DNA from: Taxawa tesnikishii (nom. ined.) | Taxonomy: Eukaryota; Ascomycota; Dothideomycetes; Dothideales | Assembly (NCBI GenBank): GCA_030247885.1 | Contig: JAPDRO010000018.1 | Location: forward strand, 372,001-436,000 | Reading direction: 5' to 3' | Length of the DNA stretch: 64,000 nt | Part shown: piece after piece, positions 36,201-48,559 of the stretch | How the letters are laid out: each line of letters starts with the position of its first letter | How positions within the stretch are numbered: position 1 is the first letter of the stretch | The notes under the pieces: generated by a model | The model's database searches: none | The model's input: the letters and a program-made list of their open reading frames with translations, nothing else | Told to the model about the DNA's origin: nothing | Position numbers and translations under genes: made by a program

Positions 36201-38107
36201 GATAGTTATTTTAACTTAGCTAAAAACTATATTTTCTTATATTAAGATTCCTACCCTAGTTTTACTAAAGAAGGTCTTCTCTTACGTCGAAATCCTAATA
36301 CTTAAGAGAATAAGAAAAGATCTTAATAAAGATAAGTTAAAAATTAACTATAAGCTAGTTAAGATTTTTAAGGCTCTTATAGCTCTACTTATAAAAGAAG
36401 AATAAAGTTAAGTTATCGCTCTTTCTAGAGTTAATTAAGTAGAGGAAGAGTTCGCTTTTATAGTAAAAAGTAAGATAAATATCCTAATTTCGCGAACCTA
36501 TTTAAAAGCTATTTATAACCCTATTTAAGGAGAACTCTAAAAGGAAGCTATTAAGAAGGAGCTAGATACTTTATAAGTAAACGTAACGTTTAAAATAGCT
36601 ACCCTACTAAAGGAGTATAATATCGTATTAAGTAAATAGGTTTTTAATACTAAGTTTAACTTAGATAAATCTCTAAATAAGCTAAAGGCTAAGTTAGTAG
36701 TAAGAGGATTCTCCTAGAAGTACGGTATTAATTTTGAATATACTTTTGCTCCTACCTTAAGGTATAATACCTTAAGAGTCTTCTTAGCTATTATTATAAT
36801 CGAGGATTTAGAGTACTATTAAGTAGACGTTAATAATACCTTTACTAAGTTATTCTTAAAGGAGGAGATTTATATAGTACCTTTACCTAGTATTAATCTC
36901 GCCCTTAGCTAAGTACTTAAGGTTCTTAGGAGTCTATATAGTCTTAAGTAAGTAGTAAGAGACTAGAACTAGAACTATATACTATAGCTTTAAAAGCTAA
37001 GCTTCGTTTAAAGTAAGGTAAACTCGTATCTTTTAATTTACTTAGAAAGGAAGATACTTCTCCTTATCTACGTAAATAATATCTAAGTAGCGTATAAGGA
37101 CATTAATAATATCCTATAGTTTAAAGAGGCTTTTACCTTTATCTTTAAGATTAAGGACCTAGAAGAAATTAACTTTATCTTTAGAGTAAGAATTATAAGA
37201 AATAGGGAGGCTAAAATAATTAGAATAAACTAGTCTTATTATATTAAAGATATTCTTACCGAATATAATATAGAGAAAGATAAAGCTTACCTAGTAAAGG
37301 TACTATTAAATAGCTACGATATACTAAGACTAGCCGGACTCTAAGATATAAGGGTAGACTAAAGAGAGTACTAGTATCTAATTAAAAAGATAGTTTACCT
37401 TAGTATTTTAATAAGGCCTAATATTACCTTCGCCTTAAGTAAACTAAGCTAGTACCTTATAGATCTAGTAGAGTTTTATACTAAGGTAGCTAAGGAAATC
37501 TTAAGGTATCTAAGATTAAATACTAACTTAGTAATTGTTTTAAGAGTATACTAAGACTAATATTTAACTAGCTTTTCTAACTCTAACTATATAATAAATA
37601 AACGAGATAGAATCTCTATCCTTAATAATATATTTATACTCGGAAGAGAGCCGATTAGTTAGATAAGTAAAAAGTAAAAGTTAGTAGTAACCTCTACTAT
37701 AGATACTAAATACATAGTAATATATACTTACTTAAAGTAATTATAATAACTTATACTACTCTTAAGAGATATAAGCTATTAGTACCTTATTAGTAGCGAC
37801 CCTTTTAAGCTAATAGTTTAAGAGGAGCTAAAGTTTACTATTAGATTACTTATTATACTTAAAGGAAATAATTAAGCTACTTTCTCTCTTGTTTAAAATA
37901 CGTATACTTATAATAGATTAAAGCACATCGATATAGCTTATTATTATATTAAAGATCTATATAAAAGGAAGAAGATTAATATTAACTTTATTAGTATATA
38001 AGAGATAATTACTAACGGCTTTATAAAGCCTCTTTAAAGTTAGTATTTTTAAAGGTTTATTAGTTAACTTAGACTATCTAAAGAGGACTAATTTAGCTAA
38101 GGAAAAG

Positions 38108-38281
38108 TATTATAAGATAATAGTTACCTAGTCCGAATAGATAGTTATATAACCTATTAAGTTAAGCGAAAAATCTCTTTATCTCCTAGTTACTATTATA
38201 AATAGCTTAATTAATTAATAAGTTACAGTTAGTTTTACTATATATTTAGTTATAGTTAAGTACTTAGTTTAACTACTTATA
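38108..38281 (+). repeat. Right LTR of the copia fossil
   Basis: This is the direct-repeat partner of 32784-32957, preceded by a polypurine tract. Confidence 0.75.
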
Positions 38282-38993
38282 CTATTATATATATATCCTT
38301 ACTCTTATTAAATAGTTAAACCTTATCTTTCTAGTATACTTAGCTAGTAGTACGCTATATATAAGTAGCTAGTTTACTAGATTTACGCTTTATAAAGTAC
38401 TTATCTAAAAAGATAACTTTTAATTAGTCTTTAATACTCTAGTCTTTATATAATTTATACTATTTTCTTCTCCTTTTAATTAAGGCTTCTAATAATAAAG
38501 GTCTCTTCTTAGTAATTTAATTCTTAATATTTTAGTCCTTTAAAACTTAGTAGACTATAATATAACTATAATCTAGCTAGAAATCCTTTAAAAGCTAGCT
38601 ATAATTATAAAATAGATATTTACGTATATAACGTATAATTATACGCTTTATACGCTTTATATAAGCTTATAAATAGCCTATATAAAGTTTAGAGATACTA
38701 TATAGTCGCTAAGAGGACCTTTTAATAGTAGTACTAATAGTACTAGTTATAAGGTTAAAGATCTTACGTATTTAACGCTATAATATATTAATAATAACTA
38801 TTTTAATAATCTAATTTCTTATAGTTAGTAAGATCTTCGTTACGAAATCCCATTTTTAGATTTGTAGATTCGTAAGTTAAGGTAATATAGGGTAGATTAG
38901 ACTTCGACTTAGCCTTAGTAGAAAGTAACTACTCCTTTCTACTACGCTTAACTATATATCTACTATAAGATTTATACTAAGTCTTTATATTCT
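38282..38993. other. RIP-mutated sequence without recognisable content
   Basis: AT-rich, CA/TG-depleted sequence between the copia fossil and the 12-bp minisatellite. I recognise no family. Confidence 0.5.
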
Positions 38994-39240
38994 AGGATAT
39001 CTAGTAGGATATCTAGTAGGATGTTTCGTAGAATATTACGTAAGATATCTAGTAGGATATCTAGTAGGATATTTAGTAGGATATCTAGTAGGACGTCTAG
39101 TAGGATATTTCGCAGGATATTACGTAAGATATCTAGTAGGATGTTTCGTAGGATGTTACGTAAGATATCTAGTAGGATATCTAATAGGATGTCTAGTAAG
39201 ATATCTAGTAGGACGTCTAGTAGGATATCTAGTAGAATAT
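38994..39240 (+). repeat. 12-bp minisatellite, about 20 copies
   Basis: The unit AGGATATCTAGT repeats in perfect 12-bp register for about 20 copies. Variant units (TTTCGT, TTACGT endings) recur in the same order more than once, so blocks of several units were duplicated together. Confidence 0.9.
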
Positions 39241-39249
39241 CCTATGTTT

Positions 39250-42200
39250 ATCTTAATTACTTACGGCGCTTTTATTATTACGTATATCCTCCTTTATTCC
39301 TAGTACTTCTTTTCCTACTCGCTATATTATAATGTTTCGGCTCTTCTAATCTCTTAAACCCTATTCTAGATATACCTAGCCTTTACGCCTCTATTTCCCC
39401 TTTCCTTCTCTTTCTTACTACTCGTACTACTACTATCTCCCTACTACGTAAACCTCTTATCCTTTCGATCTTCGACTTAGTTATAGTACGGATTGCCCTT
39501 TCTTCCTAATCCTCGTTATAAATAAAGTTATACGTCGCCTAGTTAGTAGTATTATTAATATATATATTTCTATTAACTCGCTCGATACGCTCGTCTACTA
39601 GTACTACGTAAATAGTATAGTAAACTTAAGTTAAAGGATATATTCTTTTTCCCTATAGTATACTTCGACTTAGGTATACTACTAAAGGCTTAATTATAGT
39701 TATCTTATAATCGTTATTCGCCTTATTATTTACCCTCTTCGCTATATAGATATCTACGTATATACTACTATAGTATAGAGTCTTACTATTCTCCGTATTA
39801 TTGTCGTTAATATAGGCCTCCTCGTAGCCTCGACGCGTAAATTCGATATTCTTTATAGTAACAATTAGTCGGAGGCGAACTAGAAGGCGTCCCTAAAACG
39901 TAAGTATAACTATATTATAGTCGTTTAATACTAAGTCTATATATTCTTATACTTATACCTAGTCGTATCTAGGCTAGCTAGACTTTTACTAGTTACGAAC
40001 ATATTACGCGTAGTTTCGCTTTATTATATCCTCGTCGCTAGCGTTATTACTAGTCTCCTTTCGACATTTAATAGAGTAATAAAGCTAAATAGGATAGTTA
40101 TTTACCTACGTATTATTAAGCTTTATCTTATCTGAGTTATTAGTTACCTCTTAAGACGCTAAGCTTATAGGCGCGATTATTATCTCTTTTAGTTTATTCT
40201 TACGCACGAAAATAACTATTACCTAACGAAAATATTGCCCCTCCTTAGCACCTAGGTACTTTACTACTTTACTTACTAGTCGCTATAAATACTTCTTAAC
40301 TCGACGATATAGTCTAGGAAGGCTAAATATAGCCGCGATAGGCTAGGCCTTAGAAGGTAATATAAGCTCTTTTATTTACTTTCTAGTCTCTATTATAGAC
40401 TTCTATTTATAGCTATTAAGAAGGTCTTATAGTACGAGTATATTTAGGCTACGATAATAATAGTCTATTAGCTAATCTTCCTACTTGTCTTTTCTATTTA
40501 TTCGTTAAAAGCCTTCCTTTATATAGGTATAGTACTTATGTTTAAGATAGCTTATATCCTAATTAGGCGCGTAGCTATATAAGCGAATTATCTAAACGTA
40601 GTACGTTAGAGTATACTACTTAGGGAAGTTAAAGTAGCGTTCGTCTTCTTCTACTTTTAAGTTATAATATACTCGAAATACTTCCTTATATTAATTTATC
40701 TTATATAGCGTAAGTTTAAAGTAACGTAGCGTTTATTTATTATAACTATTATATATCGCGAGAGTAATAAAATCTACTATCGCGCGTATAAAACGGATTA
40801 CTTCTTTCGCTTCCGTAGTACTAATTTCCTTAAGTAATAGTATAAATACTAGTATAATCTACTATAGGATACTTTTTTGCTCGGCGCTAGTCTATTAAGA
40901 AATAGCGGATAACTTCTTAAAAATATGAAGCGTCGAAAAGGGCGAAATCGCTACGAATCGCCTATTAATAATATTCTCGATAATAGCTTTAGCTACTTTA
41001 GAATTAGTAGCCTTTTAGTGCTTCTTTCTTACGTTTACCTTTTCTATCGCTTCGTATATTCGGGTACCCTTCTTATTCTTCGTATACTCTAACATAAACG
41101 CCTAAGTCTAAGTAAGTACGTATATTATAATACCCTTTAAAAGCTAGTAAAGAATATCGACTATAAGTAATTAGTAGATCTCTATACCTAGTATATTAAA
41201 TATAAAGTAGTTAATATTATATAGTCTCTCGTCCGAGTCTAGTTCTAAGTCTAAGTCTTCTAATATACTATTAGACTCTTACTTATCTTTTCCTCTAGCG
41301 TCTAGTAGTAGTATATCCGAGGGGCTACTATAACTTATACGAATATAAATAGCTTATTACTAACGTTTAATATAATTCTAAGAATTCGCTTTAGTTTACT
41401 AGGGCGCTAAGAGTTTAAGATCCTCTCGCAAATTAAAATAGATCTTATATATTATATAGTGTCGACTACTAAGTACGCCTATTAGCTTAACTTACTCCTT
41501 ATAATCGGTTATAATTACGGCGATTATTAGGAAGTATTACCTTATCTAACTATTAGCGTAGGAGATTTTAGTTCCTCTCTATTTATACGTATTTACGACT
41601 AGTTTAAAGACTTCTTTTAAATACTAATAGAATATCCTACTCCTTAAGTCCGCATTACCCTTATTAACTATTAGTAGTAATGCTAATAATATCGACCTAG
41701 GCCGTTCGTTCGAATATCGCGTCGTTGCATTAAGGTTACTAACTATTATATATATAGCGTAAGCTTATAGGTCTCCTAATTAAAGCGTTAACTTAGTCTT
41801 ATCGCTTGCGATAATAATAGGTACGATAGTAGCTCTAAGTATAGTTAAGCTAACTTGTTTCTATATATCCTATTACTAATTACTAGATAGTATATTAGTA
41901 TACTTCCTATAGTTACGGTTCTCGTCTATCTATACGCGGTACGGCTTATAGTAGAGGTTATATCGAAAGCTAATATAGCCTAGGAAGAATTTAATTACTT
42001 ATATCGAATCCCTATATTATAAACTATATACTATATATCTAGTTAGGCTACTCTTACTTAGTACTCGTATCTCCTTTATATGCTACTACTTAATATCTAC
42101 TACTATAAGTATGTTTTCTATCTTTATTCGTAGCTAGTCGGCCGACTTTTAGCTAAGGCGCTATAGTAGGAGTTCTAGTCCCGGGGTCTTAAGTAAGTAG

Positions 42201-43300
42201 TTAATACTATTCTTAGAAATATTTTCTTAGTATATTTATTGCGTAAAGCTAAAGTCGAACTAGTCTTAGAAATTTCCAAGTAGCGTTAAATTGATTATAT
42301 CCTATATATTATAACTAGATACTATTAGCTATACGTTAATATTTAATCTCTATACTATATATACCACGTCTTACGAGAGCTTACTTTTAGAGCCGTCTTT
42401 TCTTTAAAACTATTATATACCTCGCTTAACGCCGATAATAATAGTCTTCTACTACCTAGGCGAATTAAGTTAAAACTTATATTATACGTAGTATTATATA
42501 CGTCTTTCGCTTCCTTACTAGCTATCCTCTCTCGCTCGTTAATAGGAGTTATATTATCGTTATTATTACTACTATTACTAGGCTATAAGTCGAGGGCCTC
42601 TAATATCTACGTCTAGTTTATAAAGTCCCTAGCTAGGTTATATTCTTCGTTATCGTTAGACTCTTCTTTAACCTTCTTATCTTCCTTCGTTTATTTGCTA
42701 TTACTTTCTCCTATACTTCCGCAAGGTAATCCGTCGCTTGTCGGGTCGTATATAATATCCTCGTACGCTATAGCGTTAATATTGCCTCTACCTAGTCTAT
42801 TAGGGTCCTAAGACGCTATATTAGTATATAAGGCGTCTAGTACGGAAGGAGATATACGGCCTATTATATATTAGTTTTAGTATGTTCGCTATCTTTACGA
42901 GCTATATATATACTCTCTCTAGCCTATAAGGCGTTCTTTAGTTTTTAAGTAATAGTATAGGCGGCAATATACCTTAATAACTTAGAGGCGCTCTTAAATC
43001 CTAGTCTTTAATATAGGGGTATACTTATATCGGTATTATAGTACTATTATTTAAATAATAGTATAATAGTAAAGAATTAAAGTAGTTACGCTTCGTAAGA
43101 CGCGAATATAATATAGCCCTACTAAGTGTTTACGTTCTCGCGTTTTCGCCTTATACGTTACGTATACTAGGCTATCTACTCGACCCTATTAAGTATCCTA
43201 ATAGGATTTAGTATTTTAAGTACTTTGTTAATTTCTATCTTATTTACGTAAATAGTTTACTTCCGGGAATAATAATTTACGTATATTCTTTTCTTTTAGA
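39250..43300 (-). mobile_element. Plavaka/KDZ-like DNA transposase relic
   Basis: Read on the minus strand, this tract gives long stretches interrupted only by TAA/TAG of the kind RIP makes. The part at about 40,560-41,200 has blocks such as FMLEYTKNKKGTR-like and IRFIRAIVDFITLAIYNS-like sequence, which resemble Plavaka (Kyakuja-Dileera-Zisupton) transposases of fungi, where a conserved barrel precedes a V-x-A-x-x-D-F-x-x-L-A helix. The relic is dead. The exact ends are not visible; it may be the transposase of the whole inverted-repeat-bounded island. A profile search is needed to settle the family. Confidence 0.45.
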
Positions 43301-46300
43301 TTTATATAAGTATAATTCTCTAGTTTTCTACTACTATTACCTTCTATTTATATACTATTATCGCCTTCCTTATCGCTACTAATATTAATTACTCGATCTA
43401 TATACTTCCTAAGCTTCTCCTCCTCGATACTATACGTAGCTAGTTTAGCGCGAAGCTTATTAGCGCTTATAATACGATCGTTTATTTATCCCTAAATCCG
43501 GATTTACTTAGAGTTATAAATAATATAATAGTACTTTGTAATCTTTACCTTCTACGTTATCTTAGCGCGTCTTACTTAATAGATAAGCTACGATACATTC
43601 TATATAGTCTAGTTAGAGTCTAGTAGGATAATATAGTTGCTAGGAACTAGATCTATTTTACTACTAATCTAGCTTATAATAGCTAATAAGGCTCCCGACT
43701 CGTCCTTATACTCTTCGTTACTAGTACCCTTAAAGTCGTTAATTACCTAGAGCTTATTACTAGTCTAGGAATTAACGAACCTAATATCCTTTAAGAAATT
43801 AGTAAAGTTAGGGAAGTCCTAGGTAAGAGCGTTACTATTAGCCTTTTATTTAAGTAACTATATTATTTATATCTTAACTACGGCGATAGTAAAGGGTAAG
43901 AATAAACTAATTATAACCTTACGCGGGAACTAGCTAGTAAAGTTGTTTTAGGCTCGTACTTTCTTAAGGATCTTATAAAGCTTCTATATTATAGGCGTAG
44001 CATTAATTTCTACTATATATCGCTAGAGAGTAGTACTTTAAGGATCCTTTAAAAGCGTCGGCGCTATCTTAGCTATTATACCCTCCGCCAATTTCGTACG
44101 TATAACTTTATTAGTTTCCTCGAGTCTCTTAAGGTAGGGTAGGACTATAAGGACGTAGAAACGGTAATAAGTAGTTATAAAGTTATATATACTAAAACTA
44201 GACTTTCCTATGCCTTTCTTAAGTATATTAGTAAGGACCTTCTACTAGGTAGGTATTAGATAATTTATCTCTCTCTCTAGAATCCCGACCGTATAGTTAA
44301 ACGTTAAATATAGTAGCATTAGTATAGCTCTTATACCCTCTCCGTATAAGTAAGTCTTAACATTTAGAAGCTATCGATAGTTAACGTTATACTTAATAGT
44401 CTTAGCTTATAGTACTTTACCGAGAATTTAGACTTATTCGAGACTCTCTTTACTAAGTTTACTAATATTTATTTAGTCTTCCTCGTCGTCGCCCTTACCT
44501 CTAGCGTCTCTTATCTTTCTAAGTAAGGCGGCGCTAACCTTACCCTACTCTTTTGCGACTATATTAGTAGTAGTTATAAGCTATAGAAAGCTAGCTCTTA
44601 ATAGGCGCTATTTAATATAAGTAAGTTAGCTTTACCCCTAAGCGTTTAACTCGATTTTATTTAGGTTATACTACCTACTACTAGGATTCGTTTTATTACT
44701 AGCGACTTTCGCTACCTAATACGGAAAGCTCTAGGTCTAGTTTCTAATAATACGCTTTCTAGGATCTCTAAGGTCGAAGTACTAGGCTTTAGAGGCGAGG
44801 TATAGGCCTATAATCGAAGTAACCTTATTAAATAGCGTTCTACTAACGAATATAAACTACGGAGTACCCGAAAGTAGGCCTAGATTTAACTAAACGCTCT
44901 TAAATACGCTAATATGTTCGTAGAACTTATTTATAATTACGCGCGCAAACGAGGTATTAATAGGGTTTTCTTATACTAAAACGCGTATTATTATCTTTTA
45001 CTTCTTACTACCTATATTTTCGTAGGTAACTTTACTAAACTACTTATTATATCTCTTGTCCTTAAAGTAATAGTTAGTAAGATAGATATTACTTGCGAGC
45101 TTCTCTAGAGTCGTAAGTACGACTTATTTCAAATAGCTATCGAACTATAGTAGGGGCCGTTCTATATACTATCTATATTTCCTTTATTATCCTCCTCGCT
45201 ATCTTTAATAAGGTTACGTTTAAGCAAATTTCTAACTAGAAAGGGTTTAGGAACATTAAGTCCTTACTACGTATACTTTAGTTCTAGCTACTTTTAGCTT
45301 AGATAATATATACTTCTAAGTTAAATAATAGTATCTATAAAGTAATACGTTTTCTCCTTAGTAAAGAAGACTTAGTTCCTCTTTATTATCTCTAGACTAG
45401 TAAGTACGATCTTAATCTTATCCCTAATAAATTTGCGAATATTATCGATTTACGTCGAGAATAGCTTATTTATAATAACTATTAGGCTTAGGCCTACTTC
45501 GAGTTACGGCTAAATATCTTTAAGCTAGTCGTACGAGGTAAGTAGTATCTTAAGGTTAAAGTAGTCGCCCGAGTATACTTTAGCGTCTAGAAGACGTCCT
45601 AACTCCTCTACTATTTACATAGATACCTAGAGCTACGCGATAGTAATATAAGTCTTACTAAGGCTTATATCGTAAGTATTATAAACTACGGGGCTACTAG
45701 AAAGTATTTCCTTTAAAGCCTAGCTCGTAAAGTAGAACTAGTAGGATAATAAGAAGTTCTTCTTATTTTAGCCCTTATAGAAAATACTAGATGCGAAGTT
45801 AAGGTTATCTAGATCGCCGTTAAAGAAGCGATATATAGCTTACTAAAGAGCGAGTTCCTTATACTTAAAACTATAATCTCTTAATATTAGAGCCTAGAAA
45901 TTAGTAGCCGTACTTTTATTATCTCTATCGATAAAGTCTAAGTCCTCGACATTACTACTCGATAGCTACTTATATACTATCTAATTACTATCGAGAGTAA
46001 TAGATAGTTTTTACTTTACTAAGGAGCTAGGTTTATAAGTATTACTTTTAATCGACTAAAAAACTTTATAGTTAAGTATATAGCCTTCTTACGGGCCTTA
46101 TTATTTACCTTGTCGTCTAGCTCTTTCTATTTTCTTTTAAGAGCGACTCTCTCTATAGTAACGTAGTTATCTTCTAGCTAATAGGAGTTTTCTAGACTAG
46201 GAGGAACGTCTAGCTTAAATAAATCGTTACTTTCTAATATTAAACCGTTATTCTTTATTATTATAAACTTAATAGTAGAACGACGCGTCGGCTTTATAAG

Positions 46301-47700
46301 AGGTAGCAATAGTACTAGTCGACGCTCGATCTTTACGAATAGCTTTACTACCTTTATATTTTCTAAAGTACGCTCGTTTGTCTTCTTTAAGGTACGCTCG
46401 TTTAAGATAACTTTCTATCTATAGAGCTTAGACTTAGGGATTAGTCGGACATAGTCGAGATCGCGTGTAATAAATATCTAGAGCTATTTAATATTAGCTA
46501 AGGCATTTTAGTATACCTCCTAGAGTATACTATTATATAGTAAGCCGGCTAATTTAACTTCGTTTACGTTCGCTTTAAGATCAATAGTTAAGTTAAACTA
46601 CTAAAATTCGCGCGTTACTTATTACTAAACGTAAGTAATAAGCTCTTAGACTACTAGTAGTAGAACGCTCCTAGAATAGCGCTAAGCTAGCTTATAGAAA
46701 AGGTTAAGCTTATATACGCCCTTATTAGCATTATAAATAGTACTAAGGCGCAAAGGTATAGCTATAGATAAACTAATAAGTATATCTATATTAGAGTAAA
46801 TAAAGTTAACCTAGACGAATATAAGAAGTATATTACTAAGATTCTTCTTTAACGTTAAGTTACTAATAATTATATCGTCGAAATCGTCGGTTATATTAGT
46901 AGATAATACGGCACTATATATACTACTACGTATTCGGCTCTATAAGCGCTCTAAGCGTAATAATAAACGTACTCTTAACTATAACATTAAACGTACTCTT
47001 TTTCTACTTCTAGTACCCTAGCTATATTTACCCTCGCTATCGCTTCTATTTTCGTACTTTACGTCTTATACGTATATCCGAAGAAGATACTATATAACTA
47101 TCTTAATAAGGTCCGCGTCGTTCTTACTCTTATAAAATAAGTCCGAGTAGTACTAGGGTTAGGGCGGCTTCTCTCGAGACTTCTTTTAAAGTAATTCCTA
47201 AATAGCTTAGCCTTTTATTCTATTAAGAAGGTTATTTTAAATACTAAAGCGTTCGCGCTTAGCTACAAGTATCTTTAGGAGGCCCTCGCGAAGGTATTTA
47301 GAATTCCTTAGATAGCTTATAACTATATCCTTAAGAATTTACTAGTTAGCTTTATCTACGCTTAGAGTAGCGTATACGAATCCCTTTATAGTACCTCTTT
47401 TAGACTTACCCGAGTCCTCGGTCGCGAGAAAATACTAGAGTAAGTTCTTTATCTATATAAAGGGATTATACTTATCGAAATTAACTAAAGGATTTAAGTT
47501 AGGAAGTAGTAGCGCGAAGGACGCGGCGGGATTAACGAGTATACTTATAGTAATAGCGCGGAAGTAAAATAATCGTTCTACGTAGTAAGTTAAAATCTAA
47601 TACGAGTATATATACGAGTAGAAGGAAGAAATACCTCGGACTAGTAAAAGAGAGTCTATAAGAACGACTATATAAGATAGCGACTAAATTTAGCGCTAGA
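43300..47700 (-). other. Unidentified RIP-mutated coding relic(s), minus strand
   Basis: The minus strand again shows long frames broken mainly by TAA and TAG, which suggests former coding sequence in the same direction as the Plavaka-like relic. Stretches around 44,200-44,400 read as hydrophilic protein-like sequence (for example FNYTVGILEREINYLIP). I do not recognise a domain. It could be an accessory gene of the large element. Confidence 0.35.
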
Positions 47701-47742
47701 TAAGGAAATAAAGAAGAACTAGTAGTAAGGTATAAGTCTACG

Positions 47743-47860
47743 TCGCGCGTATTATAGAAGTAGTAATACGCGTAATAAGAAGATAATAACGCGCGTATTA
47801 TAGAAGGTAGTAACGCGCGTAATAAGAAGATAGTAATGCGCGTAATAAGAAGGCGATAAT
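47743..47860 (+). repeat. About 23-bp tandem repeats, five copies
   Basis: Units begin GCGCGTA(T/A)TA and end in TAGTAAT or similar; five copies of 22-24 bp are in tandem. They are CG-rich islands within the RIP tract. Confidence 0.7.
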
Positions 47861-48221
47861 GCGAAGTAATTAGTATATATATAGAGACGACTTATACGAG
47901 CGCGAAAGGACGAGAAAGTAATATTATAATAGTAGCCGAAGATAGCGTTATTAACTAACGCGTAACGTATAATATAAACGGAGTCTCTATACTAATATAG
48001 ATCCGAAAGGCTTAAGAAAACGTAGCGTAAGACGCGGTAACTATTAAGTACTAAGCTAATAAAGGAGTAGAGTAAATAAGACAAGTAGTAGCAAAGGATA
48101 AGTATATAAATATAGCTAGAGGGAGGAAAGGTAGTAACTAGATAGAAGACTTTATTAGTAAGGAAGTATAGAACGGAAGTAAAGGAATAGGTTTATAAAG
48201 TATAAATAAGGGAGTAAGTAA

Positions 48222-48530
48222 GCCCTACTAGTAATCTTACTAGGATATCTATTAAGGTATAAAGGTAGAAAGGAAATATAAACGAACGAGTATATAAGAT
48301 ATAAAGGAAAGATTAATAAGGCCCTACTAGTAATTTTACTAGAAGGTCTATTAAGGTATAAAAGTAAGGAGGGGATATAAACGAATAAGTATATAAGATA
48401 TAAAGGAAAGATTAATAAGGCCCTACTAGTAATTTTACTAGAAGGTCTATTAAGGTATAAAAGTAAGGAGGGGATATAAACGAATAAGTATATAAGATAT
48501 AAAGGAAAGATTAATAAGGCCTACTATAAT
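48222..48530 (+). repeat. 99-bp tandem repeats, two copies identical
   Basis: The unit starting GCCCTACTAGTAAT begins at 48222, 48321 and 48420, an exact 99-bp period, with a partial fourth start. The second and third copies look identical over all 99 bases; the first differs at several sites. It lies between minus-strand relics to the left and plus-strand-like relics to the right. Confidence 0.9.
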
Positions 48531-48559
48531 TATGCCTTACTTTACTACTTAACTATATA

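Larger units (their letters stand above)
32784..38281 (+). mobile_element. Ty1/copia LTR retrotransposon fossil
   Basis: A 5.5-kb element is flanked by two direct LTRs of about 174 bp (32784-32957 and 38108-38281), with a purine-rich AAGGAAAAG tract just before the right LTR. The internal order, gag then protease/integrase then reverse transcriptase/RNase H on the plus strand, and RT blocks at about 36,550-37,600 are those of Ty1/copia. The element is broken throughout by very many stops of RIP type and cannot be active. The two LTRs differ at about 17 of 174 positions, all but one being transitions, so the age cannot be derived from ordinary clock rates. Target duplications are not clear. 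Confidence 0.75.

Noticed and set aside
39021-39332. 103-codon open frame SSRISSRIF...
   Set aside because: It is produced by the 12-bp minisatellite, whose length is a multiple of three and lacks stops; no gene context.
48222-48530. Tandem array read as a CRISPR array
   Set aside because: The 99-bp units are contiguous without distinct spacers, and the genome is a fungus.
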